A stretch of 64,000 nucleotides of DNA from Poa pratensis (Eukaryota; Streptophyta; Magnoliopsida; Poales; Poaceae): positions 21,129,399 through 21,193,398 of the forward strand of contig CAMZMU010000071.1 of the NCBI GenBank assembly GCA_947311845.1. Reading direction: 5' to 3'. Positions 10,776 through 22,830 of this stretch are shown one piece after another. The notes under the pieces were generated by a model. It searched no databases. It was not told the DNA's origin and saw only the letters and a program-made list of their open reading frames with translations. Position 1 is the first letter of the stretch. Every line of letters begins with the position of its first letter. The position numbers and the translations under genes are program-made.

Positions 10776-13363
10776 ATGGACCGGACATCGGATTTCATGC
10801 CTACGCCTGATCAGGATGTCCTGGACATCAAGCCCCTGAGGACCCTGGCTCCGATGTTCCCCGCGCCGCTGGGGGTCAATACCTTCAGCCAGCCGTCCCC
10901 GTCCACCCCGCCCTTGGTATTTGTCTCTTCAGCTGGGCAGTTTCCTGGGGCATTTGGTGCTCCGAACCACCCCGTGTTCAGGCCATTCGCCGCTTTCGGT
11001 GGTCAAGGTGCTGCTGGAGGGCGGCCTGCCTCTTCTGGTGGCGAGAATGGCGCGGAGGCCAGGCTACCGGTTTTGGTGGTCAGTCTGCTGGTAATGGAGC
11101 CCGGACTACTGATTTTGGTGGTCAGTCTGCTGATAATGGAGGCCAGGCTGCTGCCAATAGGACTTCAAATGCAGGCTCCAGTGCTGACATGCCAATTGAC
11201 GCCACCCCTATCGCAGCTTACAAGCCGAAACCGCCAGCTACTGCTTTTGGTGGTCAGTTTTCTGGTAATGGAGGCCATGCTACTGGTTTTGGTGGTCAGT
11301 CTGCTGGTCATGGAGGCCAGGCTACTGCTTTTGGTGGTCAGTCTGCTGGTAATGGAGGCCAGACTGCTGCCATTGGGACTTCAAATGCAGGCGCCAGTGC
11401 TGACATGCCAATTGATGCCACCCCTATCGCAGCTTACAAGCCCAAACAGCCAGCTACTGCTTTTCGTGGTCAGTATTCTGATAATGGAGGCCGGGCTACT
11501 GCTGCTAATGGTACTTCAAATGTAGGCGCCAATGTTGACATGCCAATTGATGCCACCCCTATCTCAGCTTACAAGTCGACACTGCCAACTGTTATATCGC
11601 TGGATGACGACGACGATGATGATGAGCTGTACGCTGGCAACCAGACATCAGCATCTGGGCGCAAGATCAAGAGGCCATCCCGCCTAAGTGGATATAGGAC
11701 GAGTGATGGTTTGGGCAGTGATGGTAATAAGGGCGTAAAGACCAAACGCCATAAGTCCTCCAACAGGAAGGCTGGTGCTGACAATGAGTTCACCTTGGTG
11801 CCCAGTTCATCGGGCGATCCCAGGGAGGTTGTGGAAGAGGTTCTCATGACCTTCGAGGCACTGCGCCGTAGACAACTTCAGTTGGATGAGGCACAAGAGA
11901 CAAGCAAACGTGCAGACCTTAAGGTTTCTACCATCATGATGGCAAAAAATCTGAGGGCTAACATTGGGAAGAGGATCGGAGTTGTCCCTGGAATTGAGAT
12001 AGGCGATATTTTCTACTTCAGAATGGAGCTATGCCTTATTGGGTTGCATTCTGGTAGCATGGCTGGAATTGATTACATGACTGCTAAGTTTGATGATGAG
12101 GATGATGCTTCACTAGCAATATGTATTGTCGCTGCAGGTGTTTATGAGAATGATGATGATGCTACAGACACACTGGTATACAGCGGTTCAGGAGGTAATA
12201 ACAAGAACAATGAGGAGACGCAAGACCAGAAGCTTGAGAGGGGTAACCTTGCTCTTGAGAGGAGCTTGTCGAGAAAGAATGTGATCCGGGTTGTACGGGG
12301 ATATAAAGATCCATGTTGCTTGACAGGGAAGGTTTATATATACGATGGCCTCTATAAGATTCATGAGTCGTGGACGGAGAGAACAAAAGCTGGGACCAAT
12401 TGCTTCAAGTACAAGCTGCTGCGTGAGCCAGGACAGCCTGAGGGAGTAGCACTCTGGAAGATGTCGCGGAAATGGGTAGAGAATCCAGACACTAGAGGCA
12501 AAGTTCTACACCCCGATCTATCATCTGGTGCTGAGTATCTCCCAGTGTGTCTTGTCAATTATGTTGACAGTGAGAAAGGACCAGGCCTTTTCACCTATAT
12601 TACCGAGCTCAAACACCTGAAGCCACTAAGTTCTTTGAAACCATTACAGAGTTGTAGATGCGTTAGTTCTTGTCAGCCTAGTGATACCAGTTGTGGCTGT
12701 GCGCAGTGCAATGGAGGTTACTTACCATATAGTTCAACAGGATTGCTTGTATGCCGCAAGCCAAGGATATATGAGTGTGGTGAATCTTGCATGTGTTCAG
12801 TTAACTGCCGTAACAGGGTGACCCAGAAAGGGGTTAGGATTCACTTTGAGGTCTTTAGGACAGAGAACCGAGGCTGGGGTCTTCGTTCATGGGATCCTAT
12901 ACGGGCTGGCTCATTTATTTGTGAGTATGTTGGTGAGGTTCTTGATGACACTAAGTTTAATTTGGATGATAGTAGAGATGATTACCTTTTTCAGACTGTG
13001 TGTCCTGGTCAGAAGACATTAAAATGGAATTATGGACCTGAATTGATAGGGGAGCAGAGCACAAATATTTCAGCTGATACTTTTGAGCCACTGCCGATCA
13101 AGATAAGTGCGAAGAAAATGGGAAACATCTCACGTTTCATGAACCATAGCTGTGACCCTAACGCCTTCTGGCAGCCAGTTCATTTTGACCATGGAGATGA
13201 TGGTCACCCACATATAATGTTCTTTGCCTTGAAGCATATCCCTCCCATGACAGAGCTCACTTATGACTATGGTGAGATTGGAGCTGACTCTAGTGGTAGT
13301 GGTTCTCCTAGATCTAAGAGCTGCCTTTGTGGATCCTCAAATTGCCGGGGCTACTTCTGCTGA
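10776..13363 (+). CDS. SUVH-type histone H3K9 methyltransferase (SRA, pre-SET, SET, post-SET)
   Basis: SUVH proteins are nuclear. They bind methylated DNA through the SRA domain and methylate histone H3 lysine 9. The start at 10776 opens MDRTSDFMPTPDQDVLDIKP. A Gly/Gln-rich repeat region follows (FGGQSAGNGGQ units and three MPIDATPI segments), then an acidic run and a basic KIKRPSRLSGYR stretch. SRA is at about residues 400-555 (GIEIGDIFYFRMEL, VYIYDGLYKI). Cys-rich pre-SET starts near 626. SET has RGWGLRS, NISRFMNHSCDPN near 788 and ELTYDYGE near 829. Post-SET is CLCGSSNCRGYFC. All catalytic motifs are present and the coding region has no introns. The frame breaks once near 11051-11058: one base, probably a G in a GC-rich run, appears missing. 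Restoring one base gives 862 residues. It resembles the SUVH1/3 group by architecture, but paralogue assignment needs a tree. Confidence 0.93.
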
Positions 13364-14643
13364 TTATGGAGGATGTGCATTCTGTTTCTTAACATGCCAA
13401 TCATGTTGTAGGTAAAAACAGTTTTCACTTGACTGGCATTCTCAGTATTGAGCATCATGCATACATGTAGTTCCTTTGCTGTTGGACATTCCTGCTGTTC
13501 ATGCATATTTGCAGTCATCGTATTGGTATTACATAAGCAACCAATTTGTGCTATGCTAGTTCGGATATTTGTAGTTTAGCTTCGTTGCAGCGGTGATAGA
13601 CTGTGTTACATTTAGGGATGCATGCAAGAACAATGTTATTCATGTCTAGTGTCTTGAGGAATTCTCAGCTTTCGTGTCGAGTCGAGACATTGTATGGTTT
13701 AGTTCTTGGTATGAACTATCTTGGATCACTTATTTATTTACTTACCATTTTGGCTATCTATCACTCAATCTTATCCTGCACATTGCTGTTAATAAATTCC
13801 TCCACTGTTAACTTTCAGCTGTTGCTATACCTGTGTTGATACCAGAAACGACATAGTTTCTGATGTCGCATATTAGCCTAGCTCTATTTCCTGTGAACCT
13901 ACCTCGGTATGATCTCTTGCTGCTGGTCCTGTGCAGATCATTTTTTGGCCGGTCTGGTGGGTACCTGGGAGGGAAGTGTGCTCAAGTCTGACGGAGGGTA
14001 GGAGCATCTCAAGTCGCTTCGCCTCATGACTTCGCCCTAGTGGAAGTAGTAGCTCTATTTCCTGTCAAACTCTGTGATGCCCATTGTCACACAGGACAAG
14101 TACTTTGTTGCGAGTTGTGACCGTAGGCCTTGCGAGGTCAATTTTGTACTGGTAATTCTGGTGTTTTGGTAGCTTGAGTTGAAGTGTTGAACTAAACTCT
14201 TTGTAGCAAATTGTGATTCAAGCGCGCAAATTGATGACTTATATTCAGAGGAGGTTGGCTTAAAGTTCCGAAGTTGCTTCCATGAGTGTTATGTGTCATA
14301 ATTGGTTGGAATCTACACACTGCATTGGCAATTCAGACGTCTAAATCGTTTGGAAAGCCTCCAATCAATGATCAATCATCTGGAAGTCTAGAATCATTCG
14401 TCAGTTAATTCCATCAGTTTGCTATTGCTCTCATCGCAAGGAAAAACCTTCCCACGAAGAAAATTCATGTGCATTGTCGAGACATGCATTGTGCATTCTC
14501 AATTAGTAGTAACCCGTCAAAGAATACATTACCATTACACCAGTTCGTAGCTCGATTTTACAAAATAACGTAACATCACATGCTAATGACAGCTACAAAT
14601 GACTACGATTGTGAAACCGGACACGAAGGGAAATGGTTCAGAT
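13364..14643. other. spacer between convergent genes (SUVH and ARAD1-like 3' ends)
   Basis: The two flanking genes are tail to tail. The stretch is AT-rich with no supportable open frame and should hold both 3' untranslated regions. I see no clear transposon boundary in it. Confidence 0.6.
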
Positions 14644-17600
14644 TCAGAGCAGCCTCGTGGTGTTCCCAACCCTACACTCGCATGTACACAAGCTTCTTGA
14701 TTCTCTGACCACGCGCCGTGAACGCTGAATATGCAACTTGATGTTTACCAGCTTACCAGCAATCTGCATTTCAAGCATGGAGCGGATAAACTGTTATAGA
14801 GAAGACTACTTATTGCAATCTCAAAAATAGATCCTATGTATTTCTAACTCAGAATTCTGAAGTCCTAATATTTACAATATATAAATGAAATTGCAAAGAA
14901 GACTACTCGTTTGCCCTAACGACTAAGGACACAAAAGTTGAACGAACATAGCAGCAAAACAAAATTTTGCATGTGTAATAGGCCTAAAAGAATGACAGGG
15001 AATTACCATTCTCCATGTAAGGTCTTCTGGTCCAAGGGGCTGAGCAGGACTTGAATAGATAAAATGCCTTGAGTACTGTAAATGCATCACGAGTAAGAAG
15101 TAGTCAAAAAGATTGGGTCTTCTGAGAAAACCTAATGTGAGATAAGTTTGAAGTAAACAGCAAACCTTGACAAGATTAGTTTGCATTTCCCTAACTATTT
15201 TGGCATCGATGCCTCTTAGGTACTTCACCAGCCAGCCAGGTTGCACAGCATCACTTGATGAGACAAACAATGCTATCTGCAGAATAAAATAATAACACCA
15301 TCATTGCACACTTCAATTTTTACACTACAGAAAAGTCGTGTTTTCCAAATGCTGATGACCAATGGTGAGACACAAAGACATATTTATCATGCTACAATGA
15401 AACAATTAGATTAAATCTGGACAGGAGAGTATGTCTGTGGTTCCAACAGACTGCATGCATGATCTTTTCTGCACATGCCCACACAAAGAAATAATCTTCA
15501 CAGCAGTTTACAGTTGATCAATATTGCCTTTGCAGCTTCTCTTTTGTTTGTAGTAACCAATATCACCAAGTCACCTTTTTGAGTCTCTCACAAGAAAGTA
15601 CACAGCAAAGTAACCAAACCTAAGGTACATAGATTGTATAGACGCCATACCAATGTTTACACAAGCTTCGGAAACATCAGGTGCAGAAAAACAAGGTTGG
15701 TATACGCCAAACATATAGGTAACACTACTCAACTGTCAATGCCCTCGAAGAATAAAATACAGACATGTCCATTGCCAACAAATATGCAACAATAGTTCAA
15801 CCATTACTTGTTAGTAACTTTATGATATGAATATATTTGTTAGCTTTTTGTGGGATTCAACTAGCAAGATACCCTGTTTGTTTTCCCTGGGTAACAGGTT
15901 ACGTTTTGGAGCTCCAGTAAGATATAGCTACCTTTGCAAACCTTAATACTTGAAATAATTGAACAAACCAAAGGCATGTTGTGCAAGGACAAAGGATCAA
16001 TTTTACCTTGCTGTAGTCAAGTATTCCTTCAAAAGGAAGCTCCAGCTCATCACTTACTATAACTGGGATACATCCACTAACAACCGCATCAAACAGGCGG
16101 GCAGAAGATGGAGTATCCCCAGCTGGATTCAAACAAAAGAGAGACTTGCGCATGCCATTCTGAGCTGCCACTTTTCCCTCAGCTCCAGCAGTCCCTTCTT
16201 CTATGACTATGTCTTCTACATTTTTTAATTCTGTCACAAGCTTACTCCGAATTTTCCCACCCTAAGCAAGGTCAACAAAATAGAAGATTCAGAAGCAAAT
16301 AGGACAACAAGTGGAACTATCACACAAATAGATAAACCTGATGTTATCAAAAGCTGGAACATAGTAGCAAGATACTCACAGCATTTCTTTTCAGTCTCCC
16401 TCGAAAGAACAACAACGTGCTTCTTTTAGATCGAGTTTCTGACACACACTTATAATCACAAAGATCGACATTTGGGACATATGGAAGGATAACATCCTTT
16501 TCCAGATACACTTGCCCAGGTTTATACCTGATATACGTGAGAAATGTAAGTTGTGTTGCTCAACTGATGTACAGAAGCAGCCCTGAAACCAAGTGGTGAA
16601 CAATGAATACCATACCAGTTCCCAGTAGAATCCATATCAGGCAGAAGCCATATCGCTTTCTTCACGAATCTCCTGACTGACTTAAAAGACCATGGGTGAT
16701 GAACAGGAATAATATGGTCTCTGCCTTCTGAACGTTTCCAAGCAGGTTGATCAGTCACCCACTTCAACGCTTCCTAACACCAGAAAAGTAACACTGTAAG
16801 ATCCTCTTGGAACGAAATATAGGTTAGTAATGTGCACTGTAAACAAACATACTTTATATGATTTCCTACAGCCAGCTGAACAATTAAAGTTCAGGCAATG
16901 CTACCGAATAATGGTTACTACTGAATATTCTTTACTAGTGAATGCCAGGCTGCGAGTAGGAAGGATTAAAGATTTCATTTTGCAAAGAAATTTGCCGAGG
17001 CAAACATTAGCTTGGCCATATGCATGTCCTACAACAAACACTAGCTAAACATTAAACCTTGAGAAATGCTCCCACACCCTATAAAGTGCCTTGCATTCTT
17101 GTTTCTCCAGCAAGAAGTAACTGATTGTTGTGAAGAATGGGACATAGAAAATGTCTGCTTCTTCTTTCCTTTCAACCCTGATAACATTCTTTAGAAGTCT
17201 TTGTGATTCAGGAGCAATGAGATCAGCCCATAGCCAGTAGTCAATAGAATGCTGCATAAGGAAATGGAAATCCATTAAGATGGCACAAAAAAATGGAAAG
17301 TTTAAAATTCATGATGCTGCAATATTACTAAATGTACAGATGTTTAAACAAAACCAGGTTGTAAAACTGATATATTAATCTGTGAAATTCAAGAGATGAT
17401 AGATTTGAACAAGTATCACACATCTGAATTCATCTTATAATCATGACTAGGCCTCTGAAACTAGAGTGCAGTTCTTCAGGCGCAAACTTTCCCTATCCCA
17501 GCCAATATAAGTCCATGCTCTTCTAGCTTACATTTCCTGTTACACGAAAACTACTTCATATAAGATCCTGTCTAGAAGCATGCACGACTCGCAAGAAAAA

Positions 17601-18408
17601 CTTCATAGCATCTAATTCCGATCAGACCAAAAATTATGACACACAGCCGGAAATCCTACAGCGGATCAGCAGCACATAAAATTTCTCTGATATCCAACAC
17701 ACAAGCATACAGTTCATTTCAATAACATTTGAAAACTTTCCTACAGCACCAGAGAAGGTATGCATCACAAACGAATATAGTACTGCTCCCACTCTCAACC
17801 AGCAAGCAATCTGCATCAATGTACTCAAACTTCATTCCCTAAACGACTAAGACCGCACGCACACTGCAGATTAACAGCTCTGCACGACCAAATCAGGAAG
17901 CACGGAGATCTCGTGGCACCCAATCAAAACAGCACGAGATACAATTCGATCTCACCTGCTCAATGAGCCGGTGCACGGGGCTCCCGTTGGAGGTGAGGTT
18001 GGTGGTCTGGCGGTACGAGTCCCTGAAGAGGCTGAGCAGATCGTAGGTGAACTTGCGCGGCATCTCGTACACGTAGACCCTGAGCGGCGCCGGTGCCGCC
18101 TGCCACGCGCTCCCGGGGTCCCCGTACAGCCGGGCCTCCTCCTCCCTCCGGATCGCGGCGTCGAGGTCCTCTGGGAGAGCAGAAGAAGCGGCGGGTCGGG
18201 GTGGGGAGTCGAGGAAGCGGTCGAGGGAGGCGACGAAGGAGGAGGTGGTGCTAGGGTTGGAGAGTGGGCTGGGGACGGGGCGCGGCGGGGAGGGGGAGAG
18301 GAGGAGGAAGTAGACGGCGGAGAGGAGGAGGAGGGCGCCGACGGCGAGGAGGCAGCGGGAGGAGGCCGGGCGCGCGTGCGCGAGGGAGGGGAACTGCTTC
18401 CCCGCCAT
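14644..18408 (-). CDS. exostosin/GT47 glycosyltransferase, probable arabinosyltransferase ARAD1-like
   Basis: This is a type II Golgi membrane glycosyltransferase of family GT47. The ARAD group is implicated in arabinan synthesis on pectin. Eight exons join in frame with GT-AG introns: 18408-17956, 17251-17078, 16773-16616, 16527-16380, 16261-16007, 15276-15166, 15075-15007 and 14763-14644, giving 495 residues. After a short cytosolic N-terminus there is one membrane anchor (CLLAVGALLLLSAVYFLLL), a Ser/Pro-rich stem, then the exostosin domain from LRVYVYEMPRKFTYDLL. Landmarks include ADIFYVPFFTTISYFLL, HHPWSFKSVRRF, RKSLFCLNPAGDTPSSARLF and GCIPVIVSDELELPFE, the GT47 donor-binding region. The C-terminus is VVRESRSLCTCECRVGNTTR. 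The reading frame is intact. Exact sugar specificity is inferred only from family resemblance. Confidence 0.93.
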
Positions 18409-18576
18409 GGCTGGAGACTGGCGAGTGGCCGCAAGCCCGCGTCAAGGCGAGGCAAAGCCGCAAAGGTTGGTTTGTCGAGAAAGGAAACACCACTGTTTCG
18501 TCGGTAGCAAGGTTGATTTAGTTCTGATAAAAATCTTCCCAAATTCAAACTGAATTCCAACATAATCACACCTCAA

Positions 18577-18777
18577 CAAATGATTATCCAGATGAGTGAC
18601 ACTAAATAAATTCAAACTTGGTACTGTATTTTTTTTCAATGTAAAGTAGGGCATGAGGGCCTTTTATTCTAAATAAAAAATGATTATCAAGATGAGTGAC
18701 ACTAAATAAATTCAAACTTTGTACTGTTTGTTTTTTCAATGTAAAGCAGGGCCTGAGGGCCTTTTATTCTACATAAA
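18577..18777. repeat. tandem duplication, two copies of about 100 bp
   Basis: AAATGATTATC(C/A)AGATGAG, then AATAAATTCAAACTT, then GAGGGCCTTTTATTCTA, occurs twice in tandem with about 90-95% identity by eye (18577-18677 and 18678-18777). It lies in the short spacer between the NAC stop codon and the ARAD1-like start codon, so it is probably in the ARAD1-like promoter or NAC downstream region. Confidence 0.85.
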
Positions 18778-18864
18778 AATCTAAGCAAATTAAATTTCCA
18801 GTTTCAAAAGTTCAAACGCAACACGAGATGGTCACTTTGGCTCGTTGGCATCATCGGTACAAAA

Positions 18865-20519
18865 TTATTCCTGACTGTCTGCATCTGAAGACGCGGGGGT
18901 GTCGTTTGCTGCTGCATCGTCTTCGCCAGTGTCCTCATCATTCGCCCTGAAGATTTCATCTTCTACAAGTTCATGGCTGTCCTCGGAGAAAAGCAGAGTG
19001 CTCGCGATATCCCAGGACTGTGGATCACTCGGCAGTTCGATCGGGTCAGCAGGCACTTGTAACTGGCTCACCATCTCAGGATCAGCCGTCGCTCCAATCT
19101 GGTTCCATTGGTCATGATCGTAAGCGAGGCCGTATCCATCGCCCCAGCAGGCCTCCGGATGATACGACCACTCGCCGAACTGGGCGCCCGTGGAGCCACT
19201 GTCGTCACCATCACGCGGCGGCGGCGGCGGCTCGAGATCAGCGTCAAATCCTCCCTCGGTGCCGTCCGCGCCGTCGTGTAGGAGGTATGGCACCGGCGTC
19301 ACCTGCGCTCGCGCTAGCTGGGATGGGTCAGGAGGAAGAAGAGCGCCCTGCACCTGCTCCTCCTCGCCCGGCTCGTCGACGGCCGCTTCTTGTCCCTGGT
19401 CTTCCAGCACCGCCTCCTGACCCGCCGCCCCCTTGCGCGTTATCCTGCACAGCACGCAGTCGTTCAGCTGCAAAAGCAAAACGCAGAGGAAACGTCAGCT
19501 ACGTACGGCGGCCTTGCGCGCCACACTAAGCATTCTGAAAAAAGAATACAGTCAGATGAGATGGTGGCTGACCAGCATGTGGTCGGGGTTCTCCGACTCC
19601 GAGATGGGCTTGTCGGTGTCTCCGGCGACGAACTCGCACATCTTCCACTCCGTCTTCTCCGTGCGCGGCCTGGACAATGGGTGGTCGCGCACGAACAGCT
19701 CGTACGCGAGCCCGCACTTGTGCCCGATGATCTCGTTGTCCGCGCCTGCAGACCGGATCTCCAGGTTCTTGCCCACCGCCTTCCAGCGGCCGGCGGCGTC
19801 GCCCGTGCTCCGGATCGGCCGCTTCCCCTTGGCGTACTTGCGGTTCCTCGGCGAGAACACGTACCAGAAGCCCTCCTCGCTCTTGCCCAGCCTCTCGGCT
19901 GCCCAAACGAAATTCAAGCGGGCACACGTTGGCATAATAGTACTTGAATGAATATTAGTTTCCTCCTACGTGAATTACTACATTACTTATCGGTTGCAAA
20001 AACTTTGAAGAAGAACAAAAATCCAGTCTATGTTCTAGCGCCGACAAACACTTAACCAAGTTCTACCCTAAATTTGAGCAGTCGTCATGTTCTGTGATAT
20101 AAATGCATCAATCATGTTGCCCGTACGGAGAACTAAAACCTAAATTTATCAACTACTCCCTCCGTTCCATTTTAATTGACTCACAGAACGGAGGGAGTAG
20201 TATTAAACTAAACGAGTAGATTGATTGATATGATCGCGATCTTAGATACTAGAGAAAAAGCAATGGGCAATGAGTAATATATTCAGAAGCTGCGTCAGAA
20301 CTCACTCAGATCCTTGGGATGCTCCGCGTAGACGTCCGCCTCGTGCACGAGCTTGGTGAGGGGCTTTTGGCCATGAATCTTGGGCAAAAGGTAGTAGTTG
20401 ATGAGCTCCTGGTCCGACGGCACGAACCGGACGCCGGGGATGCCCACGTAATTTGCATTGTGCGGCGGCGCATTCGCAGCTTCGGGATGCTGCTGCCGGG
20501 AGGACGATGGCTCCGACAT
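18865..20519 (-). CDS. NAC domain transcription factor
   Basis: NAC proteins are plant-specific nuclear transcription factors. Three exons join in frame: 20519-20306, 19898-19573 and 19467-18865, giving 380 residues if translation starts at 20519 (MSEPSSSRQQ). An in-frame ATG at 20600 would add 27 residues. The NAC domain shows subdomain A (GVRFVPSDQELINYYLLPKI), B, C (GFWYVFSPRNRKYAKGKRPI and GRWKAVGKNLEI), D (EIIGHKCGLAYELF) and E (EWKMCEFV, DCVLCRI). The family's usual GFRFxPTDEELVxxYL is altered to VRFVPSDQELINYY, as in divergent grass NACs. The C-terminal half is acidic and Pro/Gln/Asp-rich, typical of an activation region. Intron 1 contains a 42-bp Stowaway remnant. Splice sites follow GT-AG. 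The target genes cannot be inferred. Confidence 0.9.
20156..20197. mobile_element. very short Stowaway MITE in NAC intron 1
   Basis: The ends CTCCCTCCGTTCC and GAACGGAGGGAG form a near-perfect inverted repeat flanked by TA on both sides (20154-20155 and 20198-20199), the Stowaway (Tc1/Mariner) signature. Only 42 bp remain, much shorter than the usual 80-300 bp, so it is an internally deleted copy. Confidence 0.85.
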
Positions 20520-20647
20520 TGCCGTTGACGCAGGTTGTAGCGGCCGGCGGCCCGGCGCTGATGATATCGTAGCCGAGGACGCTGTTAGGGTGAAGAACAC
20601 GTGCCGTACGGAAGATCAAACGAGATTCCTTTTACGGAGTACTCGCG

Positions 20648-20655
20648 TTTTTATA
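20648..20655 (-). promoter_or_regulatory. probable TATA box of the NAC gene
   Basis: The minus strand reads GATATAAAAACGCG, a good plant TATA box. It lies 129 bp upstream of the start codon at 20519 and about 48 bp upstream of the alternative ATG at 20600. A transcription start about 30 bp downstream would keep both ATGs in the transcript, so the start choice stays open. Confidence 0.5.
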
Positions 20656-20866
20656 TCGTACGACAAGTTTCGGGGTGGCGAGCCAGCTGTCCGATGAGTC
20701 GATGATGTGTTAGACTTGGATTACAACATCAAGTCATCATAAACCAACATTGTGTTGGTTTGCTGCCTCCTCGACGATCTGCCTCCGGTTGTGTCGTGCA
20801 ATGTTTGGAGCCAATACGATAGGCCATCGTTTCTTGCGAGAAGAACATAATAGAACGTGCTCTAGC

Positions 20867-21274
20867 GGAAACCACTTTTCTCCCGAGCTCCAGTGCTGCC
20901 TCTGGTTAAAAAAAAATCCAAAAACCATATTTTCAAGTTTTTGAAACATCTGAAAAAATTCATGCATGTTGCTAATGATGTATCCCACAAACGTGCAAAA
21001 TTTTGATTTGAAATACTTTATATTCTCTGCTATATAAAAATAACAAATCTTGTATATTTTGGAGATTTGAAAGTATGTACATTTAGATCCACACATTTGT
21101 CATTTTTGTATAGAATAAAATATAAAATATATTCTTACCGAGATTTTTCACGTTTGTGGGACATATCAATGACAACACTCAGGATTTTTTTCAGAATTTT
21201 TTTCACTTATAAATATTTATTATTATTTTTTAATTAGAGTGATCACTGGAGACCGAGAGCAAGAAATCTCTACT
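20867..21274. mobile_element. foldback MITE, copy 2, with 11-bp direct repeat
   Basis: Same family as 6084-6472. The left end carries CTCCCGAGCTCCAGTGCTG and the right end, read in reverse, CTCTCGGTCTCCAGTGATC, with an AT-rich palindromic interior containing GTTGCTAATGATGTATCCCA and its reversed counterpart. The sequence CGTGCTCTAGC occurs at 20856-20866 and 21275-21285, a likely target duplication of Mutator length. Non-coding. It lies upstream of the NAC promoter. Confidence 0.75.
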
Positions 21275-21285
21275 CGTGCTCTAGC

Positions 21286-22816
21286 CATATGAAAGATCAA
21301 ATTTTTCTCAAAAAACTTCGGAGTGAATAGTGCCCAGATAGTTAGATGTTCAGAATGAGCGAATAAGGCCGGTGACGTACATTTTGTTGCTTGTTGATAA
21401 GATGGGGGTATAACTTCATCACCAAACACCTCTTTTTTTTGCGAGCACCTGTCATTTAGCATTGAGAGAGCCTCACTTAGAGACAATTGAAATGAATTAA
21501 ATAACTATTTGTCTAGGATAATTGTTCCCAAACATTTTCTCTGAAGTCCTCGTAGTTTACCTTATAGTAAAACGAATCTTGTTACCATGTTTATTATTTT
21601 AGTGCAGGAACGACCGTATAAGTGGGTTATAAGGTTTTAGAGAACAAATAGTTAACCTTTCGCTTCCCGTGGAGTCAACAACTTAATACTTCTCAGAACG
21701 TGCTACGATTATCCATCGCACTTCATGGTTATCATGCATGTCTTCCAGTGATTTGTGTCTTCCCGCTTCCTACTCCTACCACTTCTCACGGGCACCGACA
21801 GCGCCCGTCAGCAGTAAGCCTTAGTACTAACGGGGAATACTTATGACTGGGCATGTCACAGATGTACTTTTCAAACTCAATCTGGCGTCTGTTGAGGGAA
21901 CCGCTGACTAGTTTTTAAGCCGGACATCAACTAGGAGGCAGTGACATTTTATTTTGTACTAGTGCCTTTCTAGAACGGAGAGTCAGTAGGCTTTTTTGTA
22001 GACTTGAGACATGGTTTTATTTTGATGATATTTATTGGGTAAAAAAATCTTATCACACACCCTTTTCATTTGGTAATATTCACTTGCTCCCTAAACATTA
22101 TCCTTAATATTTAGCACCTAGATGCCTAGACCACCCATCTCTTTAGACTTTAGGTTGACAATTATAGTCCATTTTCATTGACAGACAAGCCAGAACAAAA
22201 TTAATAAGAACACGTCAATCTTTGTATGAACAACTTGCCTTCAAAACGGTTTTATATAGGCTGGTCTGGAGATTTTAGTGGCCCCGGTTGAAACTAAAAC
22301 TCCTAAATACAAACGGTAACAAAATTATTAATATATGCATTTAGAGGTAAACACTCAAGACTTATCCAAAATCAGTATTGATCAAAGTTGTATGCATATT
22401 GAATTGAAAAAAATATCACATGTGTACATGCGAAACGGCCAATGTTGGTATATTCAATAGCATTCTTGGCGACTACCATGTTGACTCTGTCTGAAATCGT
22501 GCCACTTGACGACTCAGTCTCTTTGCCTCTCGTTGCGATTGTATGAAGGCCGGTGATGGCTCATCTCCACATCTTGCTCATGGAACATCTGACAGTGTCC
22601 CACACGATGTATAATATTTGGAGAATTAGACTCATACCTAGTTATAGTATTGCAGTTATGGTTCTTCATTTTAAATTTTGGTTTAGTGCATGCCTTGTGA
22701 TCGTTGTCGTACTCTCATTTGTTGGTACAACCCGATGAACCATCTCGAATTTGTTCCACTGTGCTCGTGGTGCAGTTATCAGACCAGAAGTTGAGTTTTC
22801 CCCCCTCAAAGCAATG
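21286..22816. other. intergenic region, no feature recognised
   Basis: No coding region, clear inverted-repeat element or tandem array is visible between the foldback MITE and the target duplication of the LINE. The sequence is AT-rich and may be decayed transposon DNA. Confidence 0.5.
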
Positions 22817-22830
22817 AAACGTTATAGAAC

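Noticed and set aside
10776..11525. Leu/Val-rich frame (LVVSLLVMEA repeats) continuing from the SUVH start codon
   Set aside because: It is the wrong frame of the FGGQ repeat after the apparent one-base loss. The SRA and SET parts are in the other frame.
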